In this document: piece after piece, positions 10,964-19,565 of the stretch | How positions within the stretch are numbered: position 1 is the stretch's first letter | How the letters are laid out: each line of letters opens with the position of its first letter | Assembly (NCBI RefSeq): GCF_027922265.1 | Contig: NZ_BSFI01000004.1 | Coordinates: 248,001-312,000, forward strand | Reading direction: 5' to 3' | DNA from: Hansschlegelia plantiphila | Lineage (GTDB): Bacteria; Pseudomonadota; Alphaproteobacteria; Rhizobiales; Methylopilaceae | DNA length: 64,000 nucleotides | Program-made: the position numbers and the translations under genes | Notes under the pieces: generated by a model | What the model was told of the DNA's origin: nothing | Seen by the model: only the letters and a program-made list of their open reading frames with translations | Databases searched by the model: none

Positions 10964-12136
10964 ATGATGACGAACCCTCCCGCGGTCCGCCCCGCGAACC
11001 CGAACTTTTCCTCCGGCCCCTGCACCAAGCGGCCGGGCTGGTCGTTCGACGCGCTGTCCGGCGCGGCGCTCGGCCGTTCGCATCGCTCGCCGCTCGGCAA
11101 GGCGAAGCTCCGCGAGGCGATCGACCTCACGCGCGAAGTGCTCGAAGTCCCCGCCACGCATCGCATCGCGATCGTGCCGGGCTCAGACACCGGCGCCGTC
11201 GAGATGGCGATGTGGTCGCTGCTGGGCCCGCGCGGCGTCGAGGTCCTGGCCTGGGAGAGCTTCGGCGCGATCTGGGTGACGGACGCGGTGGCGCAGCTCA
11301 GGCTGCCGAACACCAGGGCGACCGTCGCCGAGTTCGGCCACCTGCCGGATCTCTCGGCCGTCGACTTCGAGAACGACGTCGTCTTCACCTGGAACGGCAC
11401 CACCGCGGGCGTCCGCGTGCCCGACGCCGACTGGATTCCGGCCGATCGGGGAGGGCTCACGATCTGCGACGCGACCTCGGCCGCCTTCGCGATGGAGCTC
11501 GACTACGCCAAGCTCGATGTCGTGACCTTCTCCTGGCAGAAGATCATGGGCGGCGAGGCGGCGCACGGCGTGCTGATCCTCGGCCCCCGCGCGGTCGAGC
11601 GGCTCGAGAGCCACACGCCGTCATGGCCGCTGCCCAAGCTGTTCCGCATGACGAAGGACGGCAAGCTCGACGAGGGCCTGTTCGAGGGCGACGTGATCAA
11701 CACGGTCTCGATGCTCTGCGTCGAGGACTATCTCGACACGCTGAAGTGGGGCCGCTCCGCCGGCGGGCTGAAGGGCCTGATCGCGCGCGCGAACCGCAAT
11801 GCGGCGGCGCTGACGGCTTATGTCGAGCGCACGCCGTGGCTGGACTTCCTTGCGGAGGTTCCTGAGACGCGCACCAACACCGGCGTCTGCCTCAAGATCG
11901 TCGATCCCGCCATCACGGCGCTGCCGGCGTCCGTCCAGGCGGCGTTCGCCAAGGACCTCGTCGATCTTCTGGAGACGAAGGGCGTCGGATACGACTTCGG
12001 CGCCTATCGCGACGCGCCTCCGGGCTTGCGGATCTGGTGCGGCGCGACCGTCGAGACCTCGGACATCGAGGCGCTAACCCCCTGGCTCGACTGGGCCTAT
12101 GCGGAGCTCCGCGCCGGCCTCGCCAAAGCGGCCTGA
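10964..12136 (+). CDS. serC: Phosphoserine aminotransferase
   Basis: A PLP-dependent enzyme of 390 residues that converts 3-phosphohydroxypyruvate and glutamate to O-phosphoserine and 2-oxoglutarate in serine synthesis. The sequence [14 protein letters not shown] near the N-terminus and the PLP-lysine segment [19 protein letters not shown] (Lys193) identify the alphaproteobacterial SerC type, which differs from the E. coli type. The aspartate of [10 protein letters not shown] (169) contacts the cofactor. Two adjacent ATG codons (10964 and 10967) make the start ambiguous by one residue. In related genomes serA commonly follows serC; here an sseB-like gene begins 40 bases after the stop, and no serA is in the window. 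Confidence 0.95.
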   Translation: MMTNPPAVRPANPNFSSGPCTKRPGWSFDALSGAALGRSHRSPLGKAKLREAIDLTREVLEVPATHRIAIVPGSDTGAVEMAMWSLLGPRGVEVLAWESFGAIWVTDAVAQLRLPNTRATVAEFGHLPDLSAVDFENDVVFTWNGTTAGVRVPDADWIPADRGGLTICDATSAAFAMELDYAKLDVVTFSWQKIMGGEAAHGVLILGPRAVERLESHTPSWPLPKLFRMTKDGKLDEGLFEGDVINTVSMLCVEDYLDTLKWGRSAGGLKGLIARANRNAAALTAYVERTPWLDFLAEVPETRTNTGVCLKIVDPAITALPASVQAAFAKDLVDLLETKGVGYDFGAYRDAPPGLRIWCGATVETSDIEALTPWLDWAYAELRAGLAKAA

Positions 12137-12176
12137 CCGGGCCGCGTCACCTGTCGAACGCTCGGAGCCGAGGCCT

Positions 12177-12911
12177 ATGTTCAACCCGGAAAACGACCTC
12201 GAGCAGGCGCTGGTGCGCGCGGCGGAAGAGCCGGCGCACCGCGTCGCTTTCCTGAAGGCGTTTCTGGACGCCGAGCTTTCGCTCGCGCTGGTCGATTCCG
12301 GCGACGCCAAGGACGGTTACGTCGTCCCCGAGGTGACGCAGGACGACCTCGCCTTCGTGCCGGTGTTCACGTCCGACGGCCGGGTGAAGGCGATGTTCGG
12401 CGACGAGAAGCTGATGATCGTCCGCCAGACGTTCCGGCAGATCCTCGAGCAGCTCGACGACGCCAATTTCGTGCTGAACCCGGGCTCCGACTATGGCCGC
12501 GAGTTCACCTCGGGCGACGTGGCCGCAATGCTGGACGGCCATTTTGAGCGCGCTGCGGAAGGCTTCGACGAGGAGCCCGGAGACGAGGGCGGCGACGTGC
12601 CGACGCTGGTCGGCAAGCCCTCGCCGATGCCGACGCACCTGACCGCGCCGCTCGCGGCGATGTTCGCGACCATCCCGGAGGTTCGGGCCGCGCATATCGC
12701 GCAGGCGCTGTTCGCCGACGAGGAGGGCGTGAAGCGTCTGGTCATCGGGCTTTCGGCCGACGGCGACATCGACGCGGTGTTCGACCGCATCGGCGACGTG
12801 CTGGAGGAGGCCGCCAAGCCGACCGACGTGATCGACTTCGTGTCGGTCCCCGGCTCCCCGCTCGACGGCTATTTCGAACGCGACGTCCAGCCGTTCTACC
12901 GCAAGGGCTGA
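12177..12911 (+). CDS. sseB: SseB-family protein
   Basis: A 244-residue cytosolic protein with the two-part layout of SseB. An N-terminal domain (about 1-125: FNPENDLEQALVRAAEEP, DDLAFVPVFTSDGRVKAMFG, LNPGSDYGREF) is joined by an acidic linker (EEPGDEGGDVP) to an SseB C-terminal domain (about 140-244). SseB was named in E. coli for a serine-sensitivity phenotype; its biochemical role is unknown. The position directly after serC is notable because both are tied to serine. ATG 12177 gives the standard family N-terminus; the frame opens further upstream inside serC but without family sequence. Only 40 bases separate the two genes, so co-transcription is likely. Confidence 0.85.
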   Translation: MFNPENDLEQALVRAAEEPAHRVAFLKAFLDAELSLALVDSGDAKDGYVVPEVTQDDLAFVPVFTSDGRVKAMFGDEKLMIVRQTFRQILEQLDDANFVLNPGSDYGREFTSGDVAAMLDGHFERAAEGFDEEPGDEGGDVPTLVGKPSPMPTHLTAPLAAMFATIPEVRAAHIAQALFADEEGVKRLVIGLSADGDIDAVFDRIGDVLEEAAKPTDVIDFVSVPGSPLDGYFERDVQPFYRKG

Positions 12912-12919
12912 GAAGCGCT

Positions 12920-13699
12920 CTAGGCGCCTGCGCGTTCGGGCTGGGACGACACCAGACGCACCCGGTCGGCTCCCGTCCGGGGGCGCGACGCGGCGTCCTC
13001 GCCGGGGGCGGCCTCGACCCGCGAGACGGCCTCCGCCACCTCGTCCAGCCTGCGGCGAAGATCGGAAAGCGATTCAGTCTGGACGGCGGCGTCGGCGGGC
13101 GCGGCCTCCCCGGTCGCCGCGGGGCGTGCGACCCGCTCCTTGATGGTCGCGATCTGAGCGCGCAGCGTGATGATCTCGGCCTCGCGGGCGGTCGCCTCGA
13201 TGCGCGCCTGCTCGGTCGCGCGGCGCGCTGCGTCGCTAGCCTGGAGCGCGGCGTCGCGATCGGTCGTGGCGGAGCCATGCGCCGAGCGGGCGAGGTCGAG
13301 CGCCGCCGCCGCGGCGCGGCTCTCTGCGCCGGCCCGCTCAAGCGCCGCCGTCAGGCGCGCGGCCTCGGCCTCCAAAGCCACGATCCTGGCCTTCAGTTCG
13401 CCGACCTCCGCGAGATGGCCGAGTTCGGTCGCGCGGGCGCGGCCGGCTTCGACCCGTTCCTGCGCAATCGCGGCGGCCGCCTGCTCGGCGCGGCGCTCGA
13501 CGGCGCGCATCGCCATCGCGTGCTCGGCCCTCAGGCGGTCCTGGCTGGCGATGATGTCAGCGGCGGAGACCGGCAGCCGGTCGATCAGCCGCCGGCGGGT
13601 CAGGCGGACGGCGCGGCGCCAGAACGCCGGCAGGAACAGCAGCCAGAGCAGCGTCGCGACCAGAAAGCCGAAGCTGGCGTAGAGGATGGGCTCGACCAT
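12920..13699 (-). CDS. Membrane-anchored coiled-coil protein of unknown function
   Basis: A 259-residue protein with one N-terminal transmembrane helix (residues 5-26, ILYASFGFLVATLLWLLFLPAFW) followed by a basic stretch (RRAVRLTRRRLIDRLPVSAADI). The centre, about 50-195, is a long alanine/glutamate/arginine-rich coiled coil with heptad-like spacing. A variable C-terminal region holds another short heptad block (SLSDLRRRLDEVAEAVSRVEA). There are no catalytic motifs. Similar single-helix coiled-coil proteins are annotated as hypothetical across Hyphomicrobiales. An envelope scaffold is plausible but unproven. It is convergent with sseB, with 8 bases between the two stops. Confidence 0.8.
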   Translation of the reverse strand: MVEPILYASFGFLVATLLWLLFLPAFWRRAVRLTRRRLIDRLPVSAADIIASQDRLRAEHAMAMRAVERRAEQAAAAIAQERVEAGRARATELGHLAEVGELKARIVALEAEAARLTAALERAGAESRAAAAALDLARSAHGSATTDRDAALQASDAARRATEQARIEATAREAEIITLRAQIATIKERVARPAATGEAAPADAAVQTESLSDLRRRLDEVAEAVSRVEAAPGEDAASRPRTGADRVRLVSSQPERAGA

Positions 13700-13835
13700 T
13701 CAGTCCTGCTTCGGCCGCGCTGCGTCGCCGCGGCTGGGAAAGCCGCCGGCAGGCCTCGAAGCCCTAACTTATGCCCCGTTCCACGATGGCACAGGGGTCG
13801 GCGCGAGCCAAGCGAGCCCGGAGCGCGTCAGGCCA

Positions 13836-14444
13836 TCAGAACGGGTTCCAGGTCGAGTTCGGCGTGAATTTGAGATAGCCGACATTGACGCCCAGCCGGG
13901 CGCCGACGCCGGTGCGGATCGGCACCAGCACGGTGTCGTAGTCCTTGAGCGCCGTCATGCCGAGGCCGCCGACGAGATAGGCCGAGCCGTTGATCCCCGC
14001 GAAGCGGGTGAACAGCGACATCGGCGAATGCAGATTGTAGACAAGGATCATCGTCCGCGCCCCGTCGCCGCCGAAGTCGAAGCCGACGGACGGGCCCTGC
14101 CAGAACACGCGGCGCTCCTTGTCGCCGGAGCGGGTGAACAGCTTGCCCTCGCCATAGCGCAGGCCGCCGATGAAGGCGCCTGAGCCCTCCTCGCCGAGGA
14201 TATAGGCGTCTGGCTCGCCCCACTGGCTGGTCGCCTTTTCCACGATCGTGGCGAGGCCGCGGGTGGTCGAGCCGAAGAAGGAGTGGCCCTTGTCGACGAT
14301 CTCCTGCGCCGAATAGGTCTGGCGCGGGCTTTCCTCGGAATAGGCGGCCTGCTGCGGCTGTGCGGCGTATTGCGCGGAGGCGGCGGTCGCGGCGGTGAGG
14401 GCGAGGCCGAGCGTGAGGCTGGCGCCGAGCGTTCTGAAGATCAT
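13836..14444 (-). CDS. eipA: EipA-like envelope integrity protein (DUF1134)
   Basis: A 202-residue exported protein of the DUF1134 family. In Brucella, EipA is a conserved periplasmic protein needed for cell-envelope integrity. The signal peptide covers residues 1-24 (GASLTLGLALTAATAASAQ). After a short Q/A-rich linker the DUF1134 core runs from about 42 to 202, with the family blocks DKGHSFFGSTTRGLATIVEKA, GSGAFIGGLRYGEG, VGFDFGGDGART and a C-terminal VGYLKFTPNSTWNPF. The start at 14444 is set by the signal peptide; the longer frame to 14660 runs into non-coding repeat DNA. It lies downstream of the 383-base gap that follows cysQ. The function is taken from the Brucella homologue; the assignment to DUF1134 is strong. 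Confidence 0.9.
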   Translation of the reverse strand: MIFRTLGASLTLGLALTAATAASAQYAAQPQQAAYSEESPRQTYSAQEIVDKGHSFFGSTTRGLATIVEKATSQWGEPDAYILGEEGSGAFIGGLRYGEGKLFTRSGDKERRVFWQGPSVGFDFGGDGARTMILVYNLHSPMSLFTRFAGINGSAYLVGGLGMTALKDYDTVLVPIRTGVGARLGVNVGYLKFTPNSTWNPF

Positions 14445-14638
14445 CGCGGCGGTCCTTGCGTCGTGAAGGGGCGCGCGAAACAGCGGTCGGGCAGCTGATT
14501 CGCGCCGATTCGATACAATTTGAGCGACAGGCTTTACCCAATGGTGAACGACGCCCGGCTTTCTGCGAAAGCACGGGACGCGTTGTCGCGCCGCTGCTGG
14601 CCCCTCGTCGGACCTTGAACCTCGGTCGTGGCTCTGGG

Positions 14639-14661
14639 TCCCGGCTGTTCGGCCGGACACG
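14639..14661. repeat. Short palindromic repeat, copy 1 of 2
   Basis: The motif CCCGGCTGTTCGGCCGGACA and its flanking bases recur at 33710-33732 with two changes. It is a short hairpin-forming intergenic repeat of REP type, lying in the 383-base gap between eipA and cysQ. Confidence 0.6.
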
Positions 14662-14724
14662 GCGGTCAGGCGACGTTCGAGCCGGGGGCTGGGTGAAGCT
14701 CGCGCTCATCCTGTCAGGATAACG

Positions 14725-14812
14725 CTCGTCGTCCTCCGGCTCGACCGAGGACACACGTTCGAGCGTAGCGCTCTACATCCGAGATGGGTGGCCCGGTCGA
14801 GCCGGACCACCA
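14725..14812. repeat. Dispersed palindromic repeat with inverted second half
   Basis: The left half (14725-14775) aligns for about 50 bases with 18327-18377, sharing CTCGTCGT, CACGTTCG and GCGCTC blocks. The palindrome at 14731-14752 has arms GTCCTC / GAGGAC. The right half (14785-14812) is the same type of palindrome in the opposite direction (GGTGG ... CCACC). The rest of the 383-base gap 14445-14827 shows no gene. Confidence 0.7.
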
Positions 14813-14827
14813 CGGCGGTGTTTCTGC

Positions 14828-15649
14828 TTAGCGGCCTCTGCTAGCCCCGCTGCCCCACGCGACGAACCCGCCGTTCCTGAAGCCCGCGTCCGCCTTGCCG
14901 TAGACGAAAGGCGAGCCGTCGGGCCTCGTCACAGAACCGCCGGCGGCTGCGAGCACGGCGTGGCCCGCCGCCGTGTCCCACTCCATCGTCGGGCCGAACC
15001 TCGGATAGACGTCGGCCTCGCCTTCCGCCACCAGGCAGAACTTGAGCGACGAGCCGGCCGAACGGCGATGAGCCACGCCGAGGCCGGTCAGGAAGGCTTC
15101 CGTCTCCGCGTCCGAATGGCTGCGGCTCGCGACCGCGCAGAGGCCGTCGGCCGGCGCAGGTCGGACGGAGATCGCGCGATAGCCGTCCGCCGCCGGAGCG
15201 TCGCGCACGGCGGCGCGGGCGACGAGGGCGCCCTGAGCCTCCGCGCCGAGCCATGTCTCGCCGAGCGCTGGCGCGTGCACGCAGCCGGCGATCGGCCGGG
15301 CGGCGGAGATCAGCCCGACATTGACGGTGAACTCGCCGTTTCGGGCGAGGAACTCCCGCGTGCCGTCGAGCGGGTCGACCAGCAGGAACGTGTCGGCGGC
15401 CGTGAGCGGCGCGCCGTCGCGCGAGGTCGCCTCCTCCGCGATGACGGGGACGCCCGGAAACAGGCCCGCGAGGCCTTCGAGCAGGATCGCTTCGGCGCGC
15501 TCGTCGGCGTCGGTCACCGGGCTGCGGTCGTCTTTCGCCCGGACCGCGATCTCCTCCCGGTCATAGATGTCGAGGATCGCGCGGCCGGCCTCCACGCAAA
15601 GTTCGGCGAGCGCAAGCAACAGCCGCGCGTCGACGTCCCGGTTCGGCAT
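14828..15649 (-). CDS. cysQ: 3'(2'),5'-bisphosphate nucleotidase CysQ
   Basis: A 273-residue magnesium-dependent phosphatase of the inositol monophosphatase fold. CysQ hydrolyses PAP, the by-product of PAPS use, to AMP, and so protects sulfate assimilation. The metal-binding motifs are complete: EEAT (71-75, Glu72), VDPLDGT (91-97, Asp92 and Asp95) and the C-terminal PTMEWDTAAGHAVL. The SPVTDADERAE block (43-53) is the conserved first loop. The sulfate importer genes lie only 2 kb away, consistent with a sulfur role, although chpT is between them. Another IMPase-family function is possible but the pattern fits CysQ best. Confidence 0.92.
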   Translation of the reverse strand: MPNRDVDARLLLALAELCVEAGRAILDIYDREEIAVRAKDDRSPVTDADERAEAILLEGLAGLFPGVPVIAEEATSRDGAPLTAADTFLLVDPLDGTREFLARNGEFTVNVGLISAARPIAGCVHAPALGETWLGAEAQGALVARAAVRDAPAADGYRAISVRPAPADGLCAVASRSHSDAETEAFLTGLGVAHRRSAGSSLKFCLVAEGEADVYPRFGPTMEWDTAAGHAVLAAAGGSVTRPDGSPFVYGKADAGFRNGGFVAWGSGASRGR

Positions 15650-15813
15650 GAGGAGGCTCCATAGGCAGGGCGGCCCAGCGCGCCTTGAGGCGGCATGCGG
15701 CAGCGTGTATCAGGCTTCGCGCTCGGTTCTCGCCCGACTCAGCATAAGACAGGCCGCAGCGCCGCGCGGGACTTATCGGAAACGCCGCCCTCAAAGCCTT
15801 GGCAGGAGCCGCG

Positions 15814-16494
15814 ATGTCAACCTCTGACGAGACCCCGGCCTCGACGATCATCACGCTCGAGGCCCTCGACCTCGCGGCTCTGATCGCGAGCCGCGTCTGC
15901 CACGACGTGATCTCGCCGGTCGGCGCCATCGTCAACGGCCTCGAGATCCTCGAGGACGAGAAGGACGAGGGCATGCGCGGCTTCGCCTTCGACCTCATCA
16001 AGAAAAGCGCGGCGCAGGCCTCGGCCCGGCTTCAGTTCTGTCGCATCGCCTTCGGCGCCGCGGGCTCGGCCGCCGCCATGCTCGACCTCGGCGACGCCGA
16101 GCAGGTCGCGCGCGGCTTCGTCGAGGACCAGAAGACCAAGCTGACCTGGGAGGCGCCGCGCCAGCTGCTGCCGAAGAACATGGTCAAGCTGCTGCTCAAC
16201 CTGGTGCTGGTCGCGACCGCCACGATCCCGCGCGGAGGCGTGATCGCTGTGACCGCGATCGGCGAGGGCGAGAACACCGAGTTCCGCCTCGTCAGCAACG
16301 GCCCGAGCGCCCGCGTGCCGACCAACGTGCTCGACCTGCTCGCGGGCAAGGCGCCCGACGACCGCATCGACGCCCATGTGATCCAGCCCTACTACACCGG
16401 CCTGATCGCCCGCGCGGCGAACATGGGGGTCACGATCGAGGCCGAGATCGAAGGCGAGCGCATCGTCACGATCGCCAAGCGGCTGCCGGCTTAG
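15814..16494 (+). CDS. chpT: Histidine phosphotransferase ChpT
   Basis: A 226-residue cytosolic phosphotransferase. In Caulobacter and rhizobia ChpT carries phosphate from the hybrid kinase CckA to the master regulator CtrA and to CpdR. The phosphoacceptor histidine is His30 in ASRVCHDVISPVGAIVNGLE. The first half is a four-helix dimerisation domain; the second half (about 85-226) is the degenerate, non-ATP-binding kinase-like domain, with MVKLLLNLVLVATATIPRGG in place of an N-box. The ATG at 15814 has a GGAG ribosome site 6 bases before it. It is divergent from cysQ, with 164 bases between. With DivL 20 kb away and a CtrA-type box at 9.93 kb, three parts of the same cell-cycle pathway occur in this window. 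Confidence 0.93.
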   Translation: MSTSDETPASTIITLEALDLAALIASRVCHDVISPVGAIVNGLEILEDEKDEGMRGFAFDLIKKSAAQASARLQFCRIAFGAAGSAAAMLDLGDAEQVARGFVEDQKTKLTWEAPRQLLPKNMVKLLLNLVLVATATIPRGGVIAVTAIGEGENTEFRLVSNGPSARVPTNVLDLLAGKAPDDRIDAHVIQPYYTGLIARAANMGVTIEAEIEGERIVTIAKRLPA

Positions 16495-16517
16495 GACTGT
16501 TCCTCGGGTCCATAGCC

Positions 16518-16580
16518 GGGCATCCACGACTTGGGCGTGACGCCATGGCAAAGTCGTGGATACCCGCGCGAAGGCGCGGG
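16518..16580. repeat. REP-like inverted repeat between convergent chpT and cysW
   Basis: GGGCATCCACGACTT (16518-16532) pairs with AAGTCGTGGATACCC (16550-16564), 14 of 15 bases matching. It is followed by a second small hairpin CCCGCGC-GAAG-GCGCGGG (16563-16580) and CATGACGGG. This pattern of GGCATCCACG plus a GC hairpin plus CATGACG is a common intergenic repeat type in alphaproteobacteria and may also end transcription of both genes. Confidence 0.7.
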
Positions 16581-16589
16581 CATGACGGG

Positions 16590-17429
16590 TCAGCCGCGCG
16601 CCGCGTCGGGGTCCATCTTCTCGACCACGATCTTCGCGGCGATGGTCAGCAGCGCGATGCCGGCGAGAACGGTCGCCGCGGCGAAGGCGCCGGCCGAATT
16701 GTAGTCCTGGTAGAGCAGTTCGATCTGCAGCGGCAGCGTGTTGGTCACCCCGCGGATGTTGCCCGAGACGACCGAGACCGCGCCGAACTCGCCCATCACC
16801 CGGGCGTTGGTCAGCATCACGCCGTACAGCAGCGCCCAGCGCACGTTCGGCAGCGTCACGCTCCACAGCGTGCGGAAGCCCGAGGCCCCCAGCGTCAGCG
16901 CGGCCTCCTCCTCCTGTGAGCCTTGCGCCTGCATCAGCGGCAGGATCTCGCGGGCGACGAAGGGCGCGGTGACGAACAGGCTCGCCAGCACGATCGCGGG
17001 ATAGGCGAACATCACCTTGATCCCGTGCTCCTGAAGCCAGGGCCCGAACCAGCCTTGCGCGCCGTAGACGAACAGGTATGCGACGCCCGCGACGATCGGC
17101 GAGACCGAGAACGGCAGCTCGATCAGCGCGGTCAGCAGGCTCTTGCCGGGAAATTCGAACTTGGCGATCGACCATGCGGCGGCGATCCCGAAGGCGGTGT
17201 TGATCGGTACGGCGAGCAGCGCGGTCGCGACGGTCAGCCCGATCGCGTGCAGCGTGTCGGGCTGACCGAGGTTCGCGAGATAGGCCGCGACGCCCGGTTT
17301 GAACGCCTCCGCGAAGATCACCGCGAGCGGCCCGCCGATCAGCAACGCAGAGGCGGCGATCGCGAAGCCGAGGATGAGCGCGCGCGTGACCGGCGCATCC
17401 CCGACGCGCGGGCGCTGGCGAGAGGTCAC
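16590..17429 (-). CDS. cysW: Sulfate ABC transporter permease CysW
   Basis: A 279-residue inner-membrane permease with six predicted helices, one of the two that form the sulfate/thiosulfate channel. The cytoplasmic EAA loop EEEAALTLGASGFRTLWSVTLPN (about 190-212) contacts the ATPase. The segment ELPFSVSPIVAGVAYLFVYG is typical of CysW. The start is a GTG that overlaps the cysT stop by four bases (GTGA), so translation is coupled. A cysA ATPase gene would be expected next but is absent: downstream are the REP-like repeat and convergent chpT. Confidence 0.95.
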   Translation of the reverse strand: MTSRQRPRVGDAPVTRALILGFAIAASALLIGGPLAVIFAEAFKPGVAAYLANLGQPDTLHAIGLTVATALLAVPINTAFGIAAAWSIAKFEFPGKSLLTALIELPFSVSPIVAGVAYLFVYGAQGWFGPWLQEHGIKVMFAYPAIVLASLFVTAPFVAREILPLMQAQGSQEEEAALTLGASGFRTLWSVTLPNVRWALLYGVMLTNARVMGEFGAVSVVSGNIRGVTNTLPLQIELLYQDYNSAGAFAAATVLAGIALLTIAAKIVVEKMDPDAARG

Positions 17430-18250
17430 CGGTCGGTCCTCAGATAGCGCAGATGCCAGAGCTGGATGGCGTTGGTGATCAGCAGCATGGCGAAGGCGGC
17501 GGCGAGCATCGCGGTCGCGATCGCCGCCGCCGCCTGGTAGTCGTATTCCTCCAGCCGGATGAACACGAGCAACGCCGCGATCTCTGTGTGGAACGGCTGG
17601 TTGCCGGCGATGAAGATCACCGCGCCGAACTCGCCGAGCGAGCGCGCGAAGGCGAGGCTCAAGCCCGCGAGATAGGCCGGGAAGATCGCGGGAAAGACGA
17701 CGCTGCGGAACACGCGCGCGGGGCCTGCGCCGAGCGTCTCGGCCGCCTCCTCCAGATCGTCCGTCAGGTCCTGCAGAACCGGCTGCACCGAGCGCACCAC
17801 GAAGGGCAGGCTGGTGAAGGCCATCGCCACCACGATGCCGAGCGGGGCGTAGGCGACCGTGATCCCGAGCGGCTCCAGCGCCGAGCCGTACCAGCCGTTC
17901 CTGGCGAACAGCGCCGTCAGCGCGACCCCGGCCACCGCCGTCGGCAGCGCGAAGGGCACGTCGACGGCTGCGTCGAGCAGGCGTTTTCCGGGAAACTCGT
18001 AGCGCACCAGCGCCCAGGCGAGGGCGAGGCCGACGATCCCGTTCACCGCCGTCGCGCCGAGCGCGGCGAGCGCCGTGACGCGAAAGGCGGCGAGCGCCCG
18101 GTCGCCGGAGATCACCGTGAAGAACCGCTCCCAGCCGAGCCCCGAGGCCTGAAGCACGAGCGCCGCCAGCGGCAGCAGCACGATCACCGCAAGATAGACC
18201 AGCGTGCAGCCGATCGCGAGGCGGAAACCGGGGAGGGGGGAACGGAGCAT
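17426..18250 (-). CDS. cysT: Sulfate ABC transporter permease CysT (CysU)
   Basis: A 274-residue inner-membrane permease, partner of CysW. It has six helices, the family block DVPFALPTAVAGVALTALF, and the EAA loop LEEAAETLGAGPARVFRSVVFP facing the ATPase. ATG 18250 starts at MLRSPLPGFRLAIG, just ahead of the first helix; the frame continues to 18355 but that part reads through the palindromic repeat at 18327-18385. The 221-base gap between sbp and cysT, carrying that repeat, is unusually long for an operon of this type. Confidence 0.95.
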   Translation of the reverse strand: MLRSPLPGFRLAIGCTLVYLAVIVLLPLAALVLQASGLGWERFFTVISGDRALAAFRVTALAALGATAVNGIVGLALAWALVRYEFPGKRLLDAAVDVPFALPTAVAGVALTALFARNGWYGSALEPLGITVAYAPLGIVVAMAFTSLPFVVRSVQPVLQDLTDDLEEAAETLGAGPARVFRSVVFPAIFPAYLAGLSLAFARSLGEFGAVIFIAGNQPFHTEIAALLVFIRLEEYDYQAAAAIATAMLAAAFAMLLITNAIQLWHLRYLRTDR

Positions 18251-18326
18251 GAGATGCGCTCGATGCCCGACATTGGCGCTGCGATCAAGGCGGCTGGTCG
18301 ATATGGCCGATCGGACCAGAACAAGC

Positions 18327-18385
18327 CTCGTCGTGGTCCGGTTCGACCGGACCACCCACGTTCGTGCGTGGCGCTCGACGCCCGC
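18327..18385. repeat. Dispersed palindromic repeat inside the sbp-cysT gap
   Basis: This copy aligns with 14725-14775. Its palindrome (18333-18355) has arms GTGGTCCGGT / ACCGGACCAC around TCG. The arm sequence differs from the other copy (GTCCTC / GAGGAC) but pairing is kept in both, which suggests the structure is maintained. Confidence 0.7.
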
Positions 18386-18471
18386 GCATGGATCCCGCGG
18401 TCAGGCCGGAGGACGATCGCGGCGGGTCTGCTCGGAATAAGCCCAAACGCGCCTGGCTGCGCGTCGCGCCC

Positions 18472-19482
18472 TCAGCGCCCCACGAACACCTGGTCGAGCT
18501 TGCCGCCGGAGGCGAAGTGGACCTCGTTGGCCTTCTTCCAGCCGCCGAACACCTTGTCGACCGTCAGCAGCTCGACGGCCGGGAAACGGTCCTTGTTCGC
18601 CTCCATGATCGCCTCGTCGGCGACGCGGTTGTTGAAGGAGGCGATGATCTCCTGGCCCTTCGGGCTGTAGAGATAGTTCAGGTAGTCGGTCGCGAGCGCG
18701 CGGCTGCCGCGGCGGTCGACGACCTTGTCGACGACGGCGACGGGGAACTCGGCGAGCAGGCTGACCGGCGGCACCACGACGTCGACCTTGTCGGCGCCGT
18801 ACTCCTTCTTCACCGCGGCGGTCTCGGCCTCGAAGGTCACGAGCACGTCGCCGATGCCGCGCTCGACGAAGGTGGTGGTCGAACCGCGGCCGCCGGTGTC
18901 GAAGACGGGGACATTCGCCAGCAACTTCTTCACGAAGGCGTCAGCCTTGGCCTCGTCGCCATTGTTGGTCTTCAAAGCGAAGGCGTAGGCCGCGAGATAG
19001 GTGTAGCGGGCGTTGCCGGAGGTCTTGGGGTTGGGGAACACCACCTTCACGTCGTCGCGAACGAGGTCGTCCCAGTTCTTGACGCCCTTGGGGTTGCCCG
19101 CGCGCACCACGAAGGCCGGCAGCGAATAGAACGGCGAGGCGTTGTTCGGGAACTTGGACTTCCAGTCCTGCGCGACCAGCTGGCCCTTGTCGGCGAGGAT
19201 CTGGACGTCGAGCTCCTGGTTGAAGGTGACGACGTCGGCCTCGAGCCCCTCGAGGATCGCCCGCGCCTGCTTGGACGTGCCGGCGTGGCTCTGGTTGACG
19301 GTGACCTCCTCGCCGGTCTTCGCCTTGCGATCCTCGGAGAACTGCTTGTCGATCGCTGCAAACAGCTCGCGCCCGACGTCATAGGAGACGTTGAGGATCG
19401 TGTTCGGCTCGGCCGCATGGGCGGGAGAGGCGAAGGCGACGCCGAGCGCCAGCAAAGTCGGGCCGAAGAAGAAGGGACGCAT
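18472..19482 (-). CDS. sbp: Sulfate-binding periplasmic protein
   Basis: A 336-residue periplasmic binding protein for sulfate, possibly thiosulfate. The signal peptide is residues 1-23 (FFFGPTLLALGVAFASPAHA). The mature protein begins with NTILNVSYDVGRELF, the hallmark of the Sbp/CysP family. Other family blocks are VTVNQSHAGTSKQARAILEG, ADVVTFNQELDVQILA, NPKTSGNARYTYLAAYAFA and DVLVTFEAE. It feeds the CysT/CysW channel encoded downstream. ATG 19482 is selected because it starts the signal peptide. The AT-rich, dyad-containing promoter region lies upstream, shared with divergent trpF. Confidence 0.95.
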   Translation of the reverse strand: MRPFFFGPTLLALGVAFASPAHAAEPNTILNVSYDVGRELFAAIDKQFSEDRKAKTGEEVTVNQSHAGTSKQARAILEGLEADVVTFNQELDVQILADKGQLVAQDWKSKFPNNASPFYSLPAFVVRAGNPKGVKNWDDLVRDDVKVVFPNPKTSGNARYTYLAAYAFALKTNNGDEAKADAFVKKLLANVPVFDTGGRGSTTTFVERGIGDVLVTFEAETAAVKKEYGADKVDVVVPPVSLLAEFPVAVVDKVVDRRGSRALATDYLNYLYSPKGQEIIASFNNRVADEAIMEANKDRFPAVELLTVDKVFGGWKKANEVHFASGGKLDQVFVGR

Positions 19483-19565
19483 CGCGAGGGCTCCGGGGTC
19501 CGCGCGGACCTGCGCGGGGCTGTTCAGGACGACAGACTTAGTCGGCGGCGAAGGGGCGCGCAATG

